Origin: Diplolepis rosae
Lineage: Eukaryota; Arthropoda; Insecta; Hymenoptera; Diplolepididae
Direction: 5' to 3'
DNA: 64,000 nt
NCBI GenBank assembly: GCA_030998225.1
Contig: JAPYXD010000715.1
Location: 6,452,501-6,516,500 of the forward strand
Shown: one piece after another, positions 45,313 to 57,568 of the stretch
Numbering within the stretch: the stretch's first letter is position 1
Layout: every line of letters starts with the position of its first letter
Program-made: the position numbers and the translations under genes
Notes under the pieces: generated by a model
Databases searched by the model: none
What the model saw: only the letters and a program-made list of their open reading frames with translations
Told to the model about the DNA's origin: nothing

Positions 45313-46731
45313 GTACACGGTGAAACTCTTTATATCAACTTCTACTGTAGTATTTTTCAATTTAGGGAAAAACGTATCACTCTAAGACCTTTTGTCAAAA
45401 AAAATACTAAACTTTAGAAGAATGATATGAAACTATAGCATAGGGTAAGTGTGGGTATTACTGTGGATGCCCCAGTTACTGCGCTTTCAAATAAAACTAA
45501 TGATATACAATGTTTTAAAGACATATAACGCTACAGAACAATTAAAAACAATCAATTTCTAATTCAAGCATAATAAGTATCAACGAATTATCAATAGTTA
45601 CGATATTTGTAGCTAATTGATTGCAATTTAAAACTCTCATGTTCCCGATTCCCATAGTTTTAATGCTTAGATTTGTTGAAAGGTCATGAACACGTTCTGA
45701 AAAACTTGTTATAATTCCGTTTCTGAAAATAAAATATTTATTGTGATATTACTTTCTGCAAAGTAAATATTTTATTTTTCTAAATATTTATGCAAAATAA
45801 CAAAAAATACGTTTTTTAATCATTTTTTTACCAAAACAGTATTTGGTACATGATTTTCATAGGTGTATGAATTACTGCGATCTGTCAGGCGGCACTGCAT
45901 AACCTTTCAATCTATTACAAATGCTTCGTTATGCTTACTTTTTATAATTGAGATTAAACAAAATGTTGAAAATTCCAAAATCGTTGCTAATGAGGCAAGA
46001 GGAAGTCAAGTAATATAATTTTAAGGTAAATTAAATAAGAGTTATAATATTATTTAATCTTAATTTGTTAAAAATGCTTCATGTTCACTTTTTATAATTT
46101 AGTTTAAATAAAATGTTCAACACTCCTTAATCGTTGCTAAAGATGCAAGAGGAACTCAAGTGATATAATTTTAAGTTAAATTAAATAAAATTAATAAAAT
46201 TATTAATTTTAATTTGTTACGAATGCTTCGTCGTGTTTACTTTTTATAATTGAGATTAAATAAAATTTTAAACACTCCTAAATTAATTGTAAGTTCACTC
46301 AAAATAATATCGCAGTATTACGCGCGCAGAAATTGGGGTTTCCGCAGTAATTGGTGCGCAGTAATTCATGCAAACCCGCAGTAATACCTACATGGAACAT
46401 TTTTTTTAGATTCGCATTTTCTAAGTAAATTTGGTTTCTTTTCAGGGTTTAAGGACTGCATTCTACTTACTTAATACCAGGTACTGCTTTAAAAATTAAT
46501 TCGTGACGACTTTTTTATCTGAAAATCTTTTTTTTTAACTTTAAAAGCCGTCTTGATTTTCGATTCGCAGTAATTGGCACACTTACCCTAGTTCATAACA
46601 AATTTTATCATTTCATATCATTCTTCTAAAGTTTAGTATTTTTTTTTGACAAAAAGTCTTAGAGTGATACGTTTTTCACTAAATTGAAAAATACTTTAGT
46701 AAAAATTGATATAAAAAGTTTTTTTGTGTAC
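45313..46731. mobile_element. Inverted-repeat element, arms about 155 bp
   Basis: Left arm 45313-45465 (GTACACGGTGAAACTC.., ACGTATCACTCTAAGAC, ACTAAACTTTAGAAGAATG, GGGTAAGTGTG) and its inverse at 46566-46731. The inside is non-coding and contains CAGTAATT words and a tandem array. Ends and target duplication were not resolved. Confidence 0.7.
45915..46365. repeat. Three tandem units of about 150 bp
   Basis: ATGCTTC landmarks at 45921, 46074 and 46223 (spacing 153 and 149). Each unit is followed by TTTTTATAATTGAGATTAAA, an AATCGTTGCTAA..GCAAGAGGAA stretch (first two units), and ATAATTTTAAG.TAAATTAAAT. Confidence 0.75.
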
Positions 46732-46754
46732 TATACTATTAATTGAAAGTGCAA

Positions 46755-48345
46755 GTTGTATTGACCTTTGGTCTTAAATACTGGTTTATTGTTGGAAAAG
46801 ATTGACTTTCTGGTCGAAAATGATGAAGTTAATATGAATCTGACATTTTGGCTCAGATCCGAGCCCTTATTAGTGATTTTTATTAAAACCTGTTAAAACC
46901 TAAAAATACACAGAAAAAGTGGGAAGCTGAATTGAGATTTTCTTGGAATGAAATATTTTAGATTTGAAAAGACGTAGCTTTTTTACATGGTAAATATATT
47001 ATATATTTGAAAACGAAAGGCTTGAATATAAAACAATCCTACACTGAGAGAAATCGGCTTTGGTTCCTGTGCACATAGCACATAAATTTTTTGTACAGTA
47101 GTTGCCTTGACCAAAAACGTTGAGAGAAGCTACTACTTTTATAGTTATCATGACAGTAATTTGGACTTTTTTGTGTATTCGGTTGTTGTGACCAAAGTTG
47201 ATGATTAGAATGAGCTTTATACGTACCCCAACGGTTAGTACACGTACATTTTCTTTATGTGTACTGCCAAGCTCCTTTGGTTACTACAACCGCAGCGTTC
47301 GCTGTTGCGCTAGACAAATCAAGTATAACTTTCATTGAAAGATATGCAGCCTAAGTTGAATCCTGCCAATTCTCGTTCTCGATTCCTGGACTATATTTCA
47401 CCGTGCCAAGCATTATCAGGTAAATAATTCTATTATAAATATAGTTTGACAATTCTTTCTAAATGATAAACGATTTTGTTCGGGGACAATGCAATGCGTT
47501 CCAATTTTGCTGTCTCGTCGTATTTTGTCAAAACTATAGTCAGTCAAAAAAAGTTTATGATGATGAAAAAAGTGACAATTTTTTAACTTAATCGACGAAA
47601 GTTTTCATAAATATCATTATACCGGATTATTTTTCTTAGATCTTTTCGGTGAAACTTTATTTTTTCTCATCAAATTGAATTTGTATTTTGATAACTAAGA
47701 GAACCATACCTATAACCTTAAAAATAATTTTGGCTGGGTATTTACTGTCCGTAGACTTAGTCATTTTAACTAAACTCTATGCGCGGCTTTACGATGGACT
47801 TTGGTTCCTATAACCGCAGCGCTATGGTATTTCAAGTACCAGAATCGTGGCCTCAGTAACGTTCCTTGCAGTTGAAGTAAACACTTTTCCAATGTATGAC
47901 AGCCACTACCATGATTGTCATGAGAACTTTAACATTTTTGTAAAGACGATTTTAACAAAAAAACTTTGGTCAGTGAAACCTAAAATTTCTCTCTGTGTAA
48001 AAACATTTTTTTCAAGAAAAATATTTCAAAGAAATTCTTTACGTGACATTTTTTGTACGGCAAATTGAGTATGTATTGTATGGGTGTAAAATACACGATT
48101 TATATTTCTTGGAATAAGTATACTTAGTAAACCCCAAAAACAAACTATTACAATTGTCATATAAAAAAGTTACGTCAATTTAACAACCGACTTTTTCTGT
48201 ATATTTTCATAATTTAATAAAAAAAACCCTGATGAGGGTTCCGATCTCAGCTGAAATGTCAGATTGATATTAATTTTATCATTTATGGACCTCAAAGCAA
48301 ATCTTTTCCAAAAATATACTACTATTAATTTCTATTTATATCTCA
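46755..48345. mobile_element. Diverged long inverted-repeat element, arms about 500 bp
   Basis: Left: TTGTTGGAAAAGATTGACTTT, AATATGAATCTGACATTT, CTCAGATCCGAGCCC, CACTGAGAGAAAT. Right holds the inverses: AAATGTCAGATTGATATTAA, GGGTTCCGATCTCAGCTG, ATTTCTCTCTGTG. Arms carry many indels, so it is old. Words of the type CTTTGGTT..TAACCGCAGCG recur near 47280 and 47810 in the same orientation. No transposase. Confidence 0.65.
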
Positions 48346-51300
48346 ATATGGTATTTAAATTAATCGATTAATTATAAAAAAAATACAATAATAGAAAAAT
48401 ATTTTTTAAACCCTTTTACAGACAATTTCAAAACAGCATTTAAGAAGAGATATCAAAATATTGAAATAAGACGATAATCTTAGAAATAGACTTTTTTTAC
48501 CTTTGTAAAAAACAAGATTCAGATATACTTTCAATTTAAAATGTCTTATTTTTTTATTTAAATTTAAAAATTGTTGAACTTCAAATAAAATTATTTAAGC
48601 AAAGAAGTCGAGGCATGTCAATTTTATTTTCCGAAGTTGGAAAGTTTATGACTTTATAGCTCCTCTTTATAGCTCTTAGACTTCCTTTTTTACAACAAAA
48701 TTATATATAGAGTATAGAACAGAACTTAAAATTATTAGCAACCATATCCCGCTCAAAAATGCAACAAATAGCATCTATGTGACAAATTTCATTATACAGA
48801 AATTCTCGATGAAATAATCAATGAAAAAAGTTCGTCAAAATATCTCTCTTTAAATATTCTACACTTAACATTACTTGATTGAAATTAAAACAATAGGAAT
48901 AAATTAAGTTAAATTTATATTTAAAACTATTAATGTACTGAATAATAAACCAGCAATATTTTTATGAATTTTTTTCATTATTTTAATGGAAAGAAAGAAA
49001 TATATATTATGTATTTGCAAAGAAAGACTCTAACCAAAAAGAAAATTATTCAAACCATAGAAAATATGTTCTCGAAATTGGAAGTTCTGATATTTTGATC
49101 TTGGAAGATATTGCGAGTTGTTTTATTGAATAATGAAAATATTTTGAGTTACGATGGAATAAATATAAGCATTGTTATTTATAAACCATATTTATACTTT
49201 CAAATACAAAAATGCAGTAATATCGTATAAAATTTAATACTTCTATTTTTTACTCAATTTTTTTGATTTTTTAATTTAATTTCCCCGACACTCCAAGTTG
49301 ATTAAAATTATTGTCAAAAGAATTTATTTACTTACTTTCATTTTTAAATTTTTACCAAACTTTATTAAATTTATAGTTGAGGAAAAGAATTTGCAAAATA
49401 AAATAAAGAGGGTATAGAAGTGGTTTGGATTATAATTATAATTATTTTAAAATAATTTATTAAATATACATGAATTGCAAGAATATATGGTGGGTTCCAT
49501 GGCAAATCGGACGGGTTCAGGACTCTATGTTTCCGATTTACTTGAAATTTCAAGGATTGATAGACTAACATAAATAATGAAGAAACCCAAAATTTGAGAT
49601 TATTTCATGCATTATTTAAAAAGTTATGGGATAAACAAAACAAAAACGTGTTTTTGTTCTTTTTCAATTATTTTACAACTGAAACTAGGAAAAATTCTGA
49701 AAAAGATTACACAAACGTATCATTAGATGGCCGATGTAGCAGTATTCTTTGGGAAAATTTTTACTCCAAATTTAATGATAAAAAAAATGTTTTTTTCAAA
49801 CAAATTGATTTTTTGAAAAAACGCCATCTTTGAAAAATCTGAAAAAATTCATAGTGATAGCTGCAAGTATTACGCAAATTTTAGGTATATAATTAAGGTG
49901 CGCACTTAAAAATTGTACAAAATATGGATTTCGATTTTTCGCAACAACCAAAATTCGCAAAATATTTTGCAAAAATTTTAGCAGTAAACCGTGTTAGAGG
50001 TTTATTAGCAAATAACAATTTTTTTTTCATTAGTCTACTATTATTATAAAAAGTGCTTTAATAATAAGATGTTGGAAGAATGTGTATTTTGACGGTTTTT
50101 ATTTTTTTACCCCCATCCACACCTTGCAAAAATCTGCAAAAATTATGTTTTAATTATCGATAGGTAACTAATGAATAGCATAATTCAAAAGAGTGGTCGC
50201 GCAAATCAAACATGAATAAAATTGTGTGCAAAAATTTTCTCAATTTCTTGCATCACGAATTATGCATAACAAAATCTACAAAAATTCACAAATGTATCGT
50301 TTATTGGAAAAAACAATCCTGGTTTTTTTCAAAATTTTCCTATTATTAGTTTAGCTAAAAAACGCAAAAAATGAAAATGGTAAAATATAGTCGATGCGAA
50401 ATTTGATTTGGTTTCAAGGCCGATTTCACATAGAAACCCGGTTATGCCCTTTTTGGCTCGAAGCGATAAAAAAATAAGTTTGGGCAAAAATAAAATTTAT
50501 TAATAAAATTATTTTTTTGTATTTCAAATTTTTTTCATGAAAAATTCGAGAAAATGGTATAGCCTTTTAAAACTTTAAACGCGTTTTTATCAAAACTACC
50601 TTTTTAAAAGTCCGTTTTCACTGCCATATGAAAACCATTTCACCGATTCTTTTGAAACGTGGCACATACTTTCTACATAAACAATACCAGCCCCCAACGA
50701 TCAGTATTTTTTTTTTTACATTAAGGGTGTTTTCCACCCCCAAAACGGCCGAATTTTTTGTAAAAAATCGCAGTTTTCACTTCAAATGGCCACCGAAAGT
50801 TTTTAAATGAAAAAAAAATCAGAGAGCGTTGGGGGCTAGATTTGATGGTACTTTGACAAAATTTTTTTGTTTTTCGATTTTAGATGATTTCCAGCTGAGA
50901 TACAGTGAACACCGCAAGTGGTCTTATTTTAAGAACGTCCCGGGAGAAGCTCTGTCACCGGGTTATTTATGAATAATTTTGCATGAAAAAATTACAGAAT
51001 TTTTTTTAAATAGTACACAATAATGTACGAAAGGTTTTAATAAATTCACTTCATTCGAATTTCTAAAAAAAATTCATAAAAATGTGGTTTTTTTCGCCTA
51101 AAAACCGTTACCCCGCCCTTAAACAATTAATCGCCTTCAAAAGTCAGCATATTAAACATTAGTCTTATGGCAAAGTGGTGGATAGATGAAATGTTTTAAT
51201 AATTTTCGCCCAAATTTGTCGATGAAAATGAAAAAAAAACTATTTAATTTAAAGCCAAGACCTTAACGAAGAAATTAAAAAGAAAAAAACCGTAGTCGCG

Positions 51301-51537
51301 TACTTATTAAAAAGCTATTTAAAAAAAAGGTCAGCTTTTTAGAAAAATTAGCTGGCTTTGGTTGCCATACGTACGATAGCTATTCATTGTACCATAGCTT
51401 TAGTTGCCCAAAGTTTCAATTGCCCATAAAATCACCAGAAGTCACTATATTTGAAAAGCAGTGTTAGACGAAGATTATGAAAGGAATGTGTTGGCAAAAA
51501 TTGCGAGTATATATAAAAAATGGGCTGTATGGAGCAC
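48346..51537. other. Long AT-rich non-coding stretch
   Basis: No protein motif. 49900-50160 is rich in GCAAAAAT/ATTTTGC words. 50600-50960 has GC-richer text (CAACGATCAG / GAGCGTTGGGGGC) that resembles repeat DNA but was not delimited. Small ORFs are lysine/phenylalanine-rich noise. Confidence 0.4.
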
Positions 51538-51541
51538 TTAA

Positions 51542-52224
51542 GGGGTTACTCTACTATTTTTGCAAGTTTAAAAAATTTCGTTTTTTTCATGGTAAAATTA
51601 ATTTAAAATGTTCAATCTTCTTACACATTAAAGAAGAGGTTTAACACTTGTACAACAGATTTTTTATTTTTATTTTGTGTGGAAAATCTGGCTGACCCAG
51701 CTGCCTGAAGTTGACCCGGCTGAGAACTGGTTGATACGATATCTCCACTTTCAAGAGCTTGAGAGCAAAAATTCCTCCATATTATTAAAAAGTAACCCTT
51801 TCGCTATAGCCGGTACCTCAATAAAAAAAATTCAATGAAAAATAACATAATTACTGATACTTAAAGCTTTAAACCCTTTTTTGTAACATAAATTGTTTAA
51901 AAAAACATAGTTAATATGATTAAATATTTCTAATTCTGCTACCGGCTATAGCTGTATATGTGTAGAATATTCCATGACAATTTGAGCTTGATCGGTCAAA
52001 TAGTTTTTTCTAAATCATGTCAACAAGGTCGAAAAACATTGTTCCAAGAAAAACGCGATTTACGAATCCGTCCCCGAGACCTTCCACTTACTCCGCCTTT
52101 TTACAATTGTTCTCGAAATTTCTGACCAAAATAGTGTTTCCTATAGTATTTCTACACATGTCTACTAGAAGAATCTGATTCTTAACAAATCGATTTTTTC
52201 AAAAAAAGATAGTAGAGTAACCCC
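51542..52224. mobile_element. TTAA-flanked miniature element (683 bp), piggyBac-like
   Basis: TTAA at 51538-51541 and 52225-52228 flank GGGGTTACTCTACTAT and its inverse ATAGTAGAGTAACCCC, with a poly-T/A stretch next to each. TTAA duplication is characteristic of piggyBac transposition. No ORF, so non-autonomous. A relative lies at 62069-62809. Confidence 0.75.
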
Positions 52225-52228
52225 TTAA

Positions 52229-52257
52229 GGGAAATGTACAGGAATCCTGCATTTCCC
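52229..52257. repeat. 29 bp mini-palindrome between two TTAA sites
   Basis: GGGAAATG, 13 bp spacer, CATTTCCC, bounded by TTAA on both sides (52225-52228, 52258-52261), sharing its left TTAA with the element next to it. Confidence 0.7.
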
Positions 52258-52401
52258 TTAAGCGCTCTAAACCGCCCCAGTACAGCTGGGGTCACGTGAT
52301 CAACCCACCTCTTTACCGCGCGCCCGCAGCGGTCTATCCCCACCAGGTACCCTGCTCGTACTACCGTAACTATACAAATGAAACCTAATTACATATCTTC
52401 G

Positions 52402-54841
52402 CAGTGTCTCCAGAACGTGGGATTTTTCGGCCCCCACCACGTTCCCATCTGGGAGAAACACATGCAAACGTGGCGTGTCAGTGTGTCGGCTCTGCTACAC
52501 GCTGCGGTCACCAGCTTCGTGTAAAGCCGAAGGTGCACGAAGATGGACTTCGTTACAATGCTTGAGTTTTCAAGTTATTTTTAGATTTCACGCTTTCGTT
52601 TATCGAGTCGAAATTAAGAATTGTATTTTTCTCGAGTACGTGCAAAAGAGGCGCGAAGCAGACGACGAATTTGAATTTACGAAGTATATAATTCAAGAAA
52701 TAACACTTTTCTTCAATTTCTTGAAGAAAGTCTGCATGAAATAAACATCAGTATGATCTTGGAAAATTTCATGAGGATTTCAACACTTCAAAAATAAACT
52801 TTCAGTGAAATTTAGTGACAATAAATGTATAAAATTTGAATCAATATATAATTTTCCATTCAAATTTATATACTTTTTACTAATTTTGTACATTTAACAA
52901 TTTTTCAATTAGAACAATATTTTCTATCAAGATAAAATGAACATAAAATTCAAGTTCATAATTTATATTTTCAGTTATATGTTAGAAATATTTTCACCTC
53001 ACATTTTTGTAGCCTAAGCACAAACTTTTCATTCCAAAACTTAAAATCTCTACGGAAATGGAAAATTGTCTAATAGCAGTAGATAAATTAAAAAGATAAA
53101 ATATGTGTTTATTGGTATTTCCATATTAACATATAAATATCAATCAACTGTAAATTTTACATAAAAATGTTCGTTCGAAGTATTCAAATCTTGTTACAAT
53201 TTGACAAGATTTTATGGAGGAGTGCAATCTTTTGGATGAAATATGTTGTTGAAATATATTTTGAGTACAATTTTCAATTAATGAATGTTTAAAGAATTGA
53301 GTGAAAGCATCAATTAAAAAATATTTTTACTTTATAAATTTGATTAAGTGCAGTAATAAGAAAATTTTGACTTTCTATAAAGCATTTCATTTATCTGATT
53401 AAAAGTCTGTGCATACGTCACTAAAACGTAAGATTAAAAAACTTTAAACTGCTTTTACCATCAATCTATGAATGTGGATTTTAAACCGTAATTTAATGTG
53501 TCTTATTTTTTTTTGATAAAATATTTTTAACATAATTTTTTGCTTTAAGTAGCCGATTTACTCGATTAAAAATTGGTCAACTTGTATATTTCAAAATTCT
53601 GTAATAAAAGTATTTTCATATTATGTTTTTGTATCCTATGCGTAGAATTTTAATTTTAAAATTGAGATTTCTCACAAAGAAGAAAGATTGTCTTATTAAA
53701 GCAGTTTATTCCCAGAAATTAAAAATCATTTACTTAATATTTCGATTCCAAACATTGAATATTTATTGACTTTGAATAAAACAGAAAAAAAATTTTATGA
53801 AGTTTTAAAATCTTTTTACAATGTTACGAATTGGGCCGAATTTAGAATTACGAAATCTTTCATTAGAAAAAGAAAAAGTCACTCACATGAAATAAACTTC
53901 TGTAAGAATTATCAAGATTGAAGAGATGTTAAAATATTTGAAAAATAATGCAATTGTAAAATTGCAATTTATATCAATATTTGACAAATTTTTAGCTTTC
54001 TCAATCAAAGCATTATCCGGAAATTTTTAGTTCCTATAAAAAGATGGAATATTTATCAATTTCTTGAATGTTCATACATTAAAAAAATATCGAATTAGAG
54101 AATTATATGCAAAGTATTTTCCATTAAGAAGACATAAACATGACATAATTAGTTTTATATCTACATTTTCAGCTTACTTTTTTGTGGCTTAAGCACACAT
54201 TTTGAATTCGAAATACAAAAATGCTCTACAGAGTTGAAGTATTTCCTGAATCAATTATTATTGATCCTGAATTTTATTGGAAAATTTGTTGTTTACTGTT
54301 CAAATCTTACTAAGATTCCAGACGGACAGACAAATTAAGAACTACAACATAGTACAAAATTAGTAAAAAGTATATAAATTTGAATGGAAAATTATATATT
54401 GATTCAAATTTTATACATTTATTGTCACTAAATTTCACTGAAAGTTTATTTTTGAAGTGTTGAAATCCTCATGAAATTTTCCAAGATCATACTGATGTTT
54501 ATTTCATGCAGACTTTCTTCAAGAAATTGAAGAAAAGTGTTATTTCTTGAATTATATACTTCGTAAATTCAAATTCGTCGTCTGCTTCGCGCCTCTTTTG
54601 CACGTACTCGAGAAAAATACAATTCTTAATTTCGACTCGATAAACGAAAGCGTGAAATCTAAAAATAACTTGAAAACTCAAGCATTGTAACGAAGTCCAT
54701 CTTCGTGCACCTTCGGCTTTACACGAAGCTGGTGACCGCAGCGTGTAGCAGAGCCGACACACTGACACGCCACGTTTGCATGTGTTTCTCCCAGATGGGA
54801 ACGTGGTGGGGGCCGAAAAATCCCACGGTCTGGAGACACTG
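52402..54841. mobile_element. hAT-like non-autonomous element with 490 bp terminal inverted repeats (2440 bp)
   Basis: Left repeat 52402-52891, right repeat 54352-54841, both 490 bp and nearly identical (a difference at the 14th base: CAGTGTCTCCAGA A versus C). The direct flanks TATCTTCG at 52394-52401 and 54842-54849 are an exact 8 bp target duplication, as made by hAT transposases. The 1.46 kb centre is AT-rich and non-coding. The 89-codon ORF occurs identically in both arms and is not a gene. Near-identity of arms indicates recent origin or gene conversion. Confidence 0.93.
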
Positions 54842-54965
54842 TATCTTCGATTAATATTTTCATCCCTGTCGGACCGAGTCCAGTAAACGTTGAGCGAATT
54901 TGCTGACCATTCACTGACCTCGTAATAATATGAATAAGAGGAGCATAAAAAACATTTAAATTATT

Positions 54966-55215
54966 GCTATTATGATTCTGCGGTACATTTTGAGTATAAA
55001 GGTATCAAAGTTGATGCAATAATTTTAGTTTTTAGCGTATAGTTGTGTCTCACTCCGCCCAATGGTCAACTTTAACGGAGAAGTTTCACAGAAGGTGAAC
55101 CACTGCACTGCCTTCAATGACAGGTATTATGTCTTTTTTTAGTTTTTGACGCTGAAGAATAAAATTATTGTATCGACTATGATCCCTTTAAACTCAAAAT
55201 GTACCGCAGAATCAT
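54966..55215. repeat. Palindrome related to the element at 56290
   Basis: TATGATTCTGCGGTACATTT at left and its inverse at right, with GTGAACCACTGCACTGCC and TTCAATGACAGG in the centre. Both also occur in the 56290-56856 element. Confidence 0.7.
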
Positions 55216-56285
55216 ACACTGAGAAAAATAGATACTAAAAATCTGCCCGCTTCGCGGGCACATTCTCATTGCGCGCTTCGCGCTCGGTCTTGTGCTCTTC
55301 ACATACGTTTAAGTTTATTTCTTATAATTTAATACTGAAGCTCAAACCAACTTAATGATATTAAAGATGATGTAAATTAGTCATTTTCTCAAATTCACTA
55401 AGTTTCTTTTTCAGATTAAGTGAAACTATGAATCTATGATGAGAATGTAAAAATGAGATACTACAATGTTGGATATTACCTTATATCATCTAGATTATAC
55501 TACATAATATCTAATATATTCTTTTAAATATACAAGATATTAATCACCAATAACAGTTTATATTCAAAATTTACAATATTAGATATTAAACTTTAATATC
55601 TAAGATTTTTATAAACAGTAGCGTGCACGTGCCCGAAGAAAAGTCACGTGATCAGAGTCTTTGAATTCCATGTAATTTGTCTATCGGGCTCGCCCATAGT
55701 TTTACCGGTTGCATGGTTTTTGGTTTCGACACTGAAATAATAATGTTGTGTCCATATGAAGTTTTGAAGTGTGATTTTTGAAAAATTTTTATATTACCAG
55801 TACTGAAATCAGTAAGTATCTATCTATATATCATTTTTATACCTTCAATATTTGAAATGAATTTTCTAACCTCTCAATAACTCGTTCTTTATGTAGCCGT
55901 TTTTAAATTCAACATCGAATCGGAATTTATTTACTGGAATTCGTAATAGTTTCCAAATCTTTACAATTATGTTGAACGTTTTTATAATCTCCATTTATTA
56001 ACAGGTTTCCATGACTTTGAGAATAATAATCAAGAAAATATGGACTTGCGAAAACTCTTAGATCGAGGAATTCGAGAAAAAAAGGAGATTATAAGAAAAT
56101 TTTATTTTATTTTAAGAAAAGAACTTTTATAATACAAGTAGTGTCAATACGAGGAGTTTAACAACCTTTACCTATACTTTTTGTAAATAAGAAAATTTCA
56201 AATACAGATAGTAAGACGGTAAAAAAGTTATTTGCAGACATTAATTAAACTTGAAATTTCTTTCGTGACGGGAAGAAGTTAAACA
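55216..56285. other. Non-coding stretch
   Basis: GCCCGCTTCGCGGGC and GCGCGCTTCGCGC short palindromes lie near 55243-55290. A GTGCACGTGCCC patch lies near 55623. The rest is AT-rich without features. Confidence 0.4.
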
Positions 56286-56289
56286 GGTC

Positions 56290-56856
56290 CCTAGCGGACC
56301 CGTGTGAGAGAACGGTCATAGAATACTCTGACCGTTCTCTGACTGTTCTATGACCGTTCTATGACCTCGCATTATTACGGCTAAGATCGGTAGAAAAGAC
56401 ATTAAAAGCTTTGCAATTATGATTCTGTGGCGAAATTTGGATTAGAAGGTGAAGCAATAAATACAATTATCTTATTTTTCAGCGATAAAAACTAGGAATA
56501 CATCATGTACCTATCATTGAAGGCAGTGCAGTGATTCACAATTGGCGGAACGTCTCCGCCCATAGTAAACCTTCCCGGTGGAGACGTTCCGCCCATTGTG
56601 AACCACTGCACTGCCTTCAATGACCGGTCTTATGTTTTTCTAGTTTTTATAACTGAAAAATGAAATAATTGTATTTATTGCTTCACCTTCTAATCCAAAT
56701 TTAGCCACAGAATCATAATTGCAAAGCTTTTAATGTCTTCTTTACCGATTTTAACCGTAATAATGCGAGGTCATAGAACGGTCATAGAACAGTCAGAGAA
56801 CAGTCAGAGAACGGTCAGAGTATTCTATGACCGTTCTCTCACACGGGTCCGCTAGG
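56290..56856. mobile_element. Palindromic miniature element flanked by GGTC (567 bp)
   Basis: Ends CCTAGCGGACCCGTGTGAG and its inverse. Arms extend almost to the centre (TTGGCGGAACGTCTCC.. / GGAGACGTTCCGCCC), so the whole element folds into one hairpin. ACGGTCATAGA/ACAGTCAGAGA words are repeated in each end, in different numbers. GGTC directly flanks both sides (56286-56289, 56857-56860), a candidate 4 bp target duplication. No ORF. Confidence 0.85.
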
Positions 56857-56860
56857 GGTC

Positions 56861-57568
56861 AATAGAAAATAGTAATCTCTGACTTATTTCAATCAATGTC
56901 ACGCGAAAATATCAACAACATAAGAACAAATAGGAAAAGATTCTCTTGAATATGTGAATGACTATCAAAAATCTTTTCTATAAATGCAATTTAATCTTTG
57001 GACTGAACGTTAAATACGAAGTTTTGCGAAAAACCACCATTATCTTTGAAGTAAGATGAATGGAGGCTAACAGTAGCACAAACGATATTACTGCATATTT
57101 ATTTGTAAAAGGATGCAGCGGTTACTACAGGGTACTAGTTTCAAGGGCAACGTGTACTTCCGGGATCGTGAACTTATTTATGCCGCGTGTACTTCATGGA
57201 CGATCAAAGTGTATTCCTAAAACTGTTTAAATTACAACACAGCTGCACCTTGCTTAGTTCAATGTCACCTGTGATGAAATCCTTATTTGGCAGCCTTGAC
57301 ATTTTATCAATATTGATCACAATGATGTCACCTATTATGGCTCACTTTGAAAAAAAGAACAAATTTGAAGATGGCATGTTAGATCTCGTATCTTATGGTT
57401 TATATTATCTTACCATTCCTCAAATACTTGTTCCCAATTTGTGCACATATATCCATTATCCGTCCATCTGAAGTAGGCTACTATGAGTAGCTACAATGAG
57501 CTTTAGAAAAAGGTCGCGAGAAAATTTGAGCCATTGCGATGACTACTAAGAACTTATACAAATATGTA
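56861..57568. other. Non-coding stretch with an unassigned ORF
   Basis: The ORF 57187-57471 (94 codons) has hydrophobic stretches ('SLDILSILITMMSPIMAHF') but no family resemblance and AT-driven composition. Probably chance. Confidence 0.35.

Noticed and set aside
52475..52744. 89-codon ORF, identical on the other strand at 54499-54768
   Set aside because: It is the two arms of one inverted repeat read in mirror orientation; no domain, and its existence follows from arm identity.
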